NCBI GenBank assembly: GCA_959604475.1
Contig: CAUHBX010000062.1
Location: 1 to 6,306 of the forward strand
DNA: 6,306 nt
Source of the DNA: an uncultured Eubacteriales bacterium
GTDB taxonomy: Bacteria > Bacillota > Clostridia > Lachnospirales > Anaerotignaceae
Direction of reading: 5' to 3'
Position 1 is the first letter of the stretch; each line of letters begins with the position of its first letter. The position numbers and the translations under genes were made by a program. This document shows positions 5,520 to 6,306 of this stretch, one piece after another. The notes beneath the pieces are model-generated. The model had not been told where the DNA came from. It worked only from the letters and a program-made list of their open reading frames with translations, and ran no database searches.

Positions 5520-6306
5520 TTATATAATCTTTGGGTTAATATATATTCCCAACGATTCAAAGGTCTGCCTCATTTTAGAATAAGTATCTTCTATAGCTGT
5601 TTTAAGAATATCGGCACTATCACTTCTAACAGTAATCATCCACCGATATTCGTCCTTAATCTTGGATATATACTGCGGCACAGGTCCAAGTACGTCCACA
5701 CCGTATTTTTTAAGCTCATCTGCTGTTATATGGGAATTTTCTATTACTTTCCTTTCGTCCATGCCTGTAATCTCTATTTGTGCGCAGTCCATACATGGGG
5801 GGTAACCCATCTGTTTTCTGTATGCTATCTCATTTTCATAATATTTTTTTGAATCTCCCTTAACAGCTGCCATGATTGCCGGATTATCTGGCGTATAGGT
5901 CTGAACTATTACGCGTCCGGCATCATCTCCCCTTCCGGCCCTGCCGGCAACCTGTGTTATTAACTGATAGGTTCTTTCATTTCCGTCATATTCTCCTGTA
6001 TTTAAAGACATATCAGCCGCCATAACTCCCACAAGCGCAACATTTTGAAAATCATGTCCCTTAGCTATCATCTGTGTTCCTATAAGTATATCTGCCTTGC
6101 CGGAACCAAATTCAGAAAGAATTTGAGCATGTCCGTCTTTTCCTCTGACTGTATCGGCGTCCATTCTAATTACCCTTGCCTGAGGAAACAGCTTTTTTAT
6201 TTCATCCTCAATTTTCTGCGTGCCGGCGCCAAAATATCTAATTCTTTTAGAACCGCATACAGGGCATGTTTCAGGCCTGTCAACAGTTTCACCGCAGTAA
6301 TGGCAG
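5520..6306 (-). CDS. priA: Primosomal replication restart helicase PriA, C-terminal part
   Basis: PriA is an ATP-dependent 3'-5' DNA helicase that recognises stalled forks and reloads the replisome. Only the last 261 codons are in the window; the gene enters from the right edge. The fragment begins inside the zinc-binding insert with CHYCG (1-5) and CPVCG (14-18), the last two of the four CxxC pairs. GAGTQKIEDE (26-35), which fits the family's G-T-E/Q pattern, and RMDADT (47-52) follow. Then come helicase motif V (GTQMIAKGHDF, 76-86) and motif VI (TQVAGRAGRG, 117-126). The C-terminal domain contains YPP and ends NPKII. Nothing is broken in the visible part. The Met at 6164 is internal, because the frame continues upstream with clear homology. 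A strong terminator follows the stop. PriA and CoaBC are neighbours in many Firmicutes, though the order differs from Bacillus. Confidence 0.97.
   Translation of the reverse strand, partial: CHYCGETVDRPETCPVCGSKRIRYFGAGTQKIEDEIKKLFPQARVIRMDADTVRGKDGHAQILSEFGSGKADILIGTQMIAKGHDFQNVALVGVMAADMSLNTGEYDGNERTYQLITQVAGRAGRGDDAGRVIVQTYTPDNPAIMAAVKGDSKKYYENEIAYRKQMGYPPCMDCAQIEITGMDERKVIENSHITADELKKYGVDVLGPVPQYISKIKDEYRWMITVRSDSADILKTAIEDTYSKMRQTFESLGIYINPKII

Noticed and set aside
5505..5852. 115-codon plus-strand open frame
   Set aside because: It is antisense to the conserved C-terminal domain of priA and begins inside its terminator.

Overview
The window looks like chromosomal DNA of an AT-rich, low-GC Gram-positive bacterium, most likely a clostridium in the Lachnospiraceae or a close relative. 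The signs are strong AGGAGG-type ribosome sites, Rho-independent hairpins with T tracts, a type III pantothenate kinase, and a glutamate 5-kinase without the PUA domain. This placement is inference from gene content. I see no insertion sequence, phage gene, CRISPR array, tRNA or rRNA.

Layout from left to right. A family-4 glycosyltransferase on the minus strand runs off the left edge (1-1184). A LysR-type regulator follows on the minus strand (1344-2219). It diverges from proB, glutamate 5-kinase, on the plus strand (2351-3148). A 131-bp spacer with a near-perfect 23-bp palindrome separates the two. proB converges with coaX (minus, 3196-3963), and the junction holds two stacked hairpins that can end transcription from both sides. 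coaX overlaps the end of coaBC (minus, 3960-5156) by four bases. A 363-bp non-coding stretch lies upstream of coaBC, followed by the C-terminal third of primosomal helicase PriA (minus, 5520-6306, entering from the right edge).

Functionally, coaBC and coaX form a compact coenzyme A operon. CoaX phosphorylates pantothenate; CoaBC adds cysteine to 4'-phosphopantothenate and decarboxylates the product to 4'-phosphopantetheine. ProB starts proline synthesis, but no proA follows it here. The regulator next to proB may control proB, itself, or genes elsewhere; its ligand cannot be read from the sequence.

The least explained part is the stretch between priA and coaBC. priA ends in a canonical terminator. 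Just downstream is a good minus-strand promoter (TTTACA, 17 bp, TATACT), then about 170 nt with several nested inverted repeats, including a closing helix around two local hairpins and mutually exclusive pairing options. It matches no riboswitch or small-RNA class I can recall. It could be a leader controlling coaBC-coaX or an independent small RNA, and it is the best candidate here for something undescribed.
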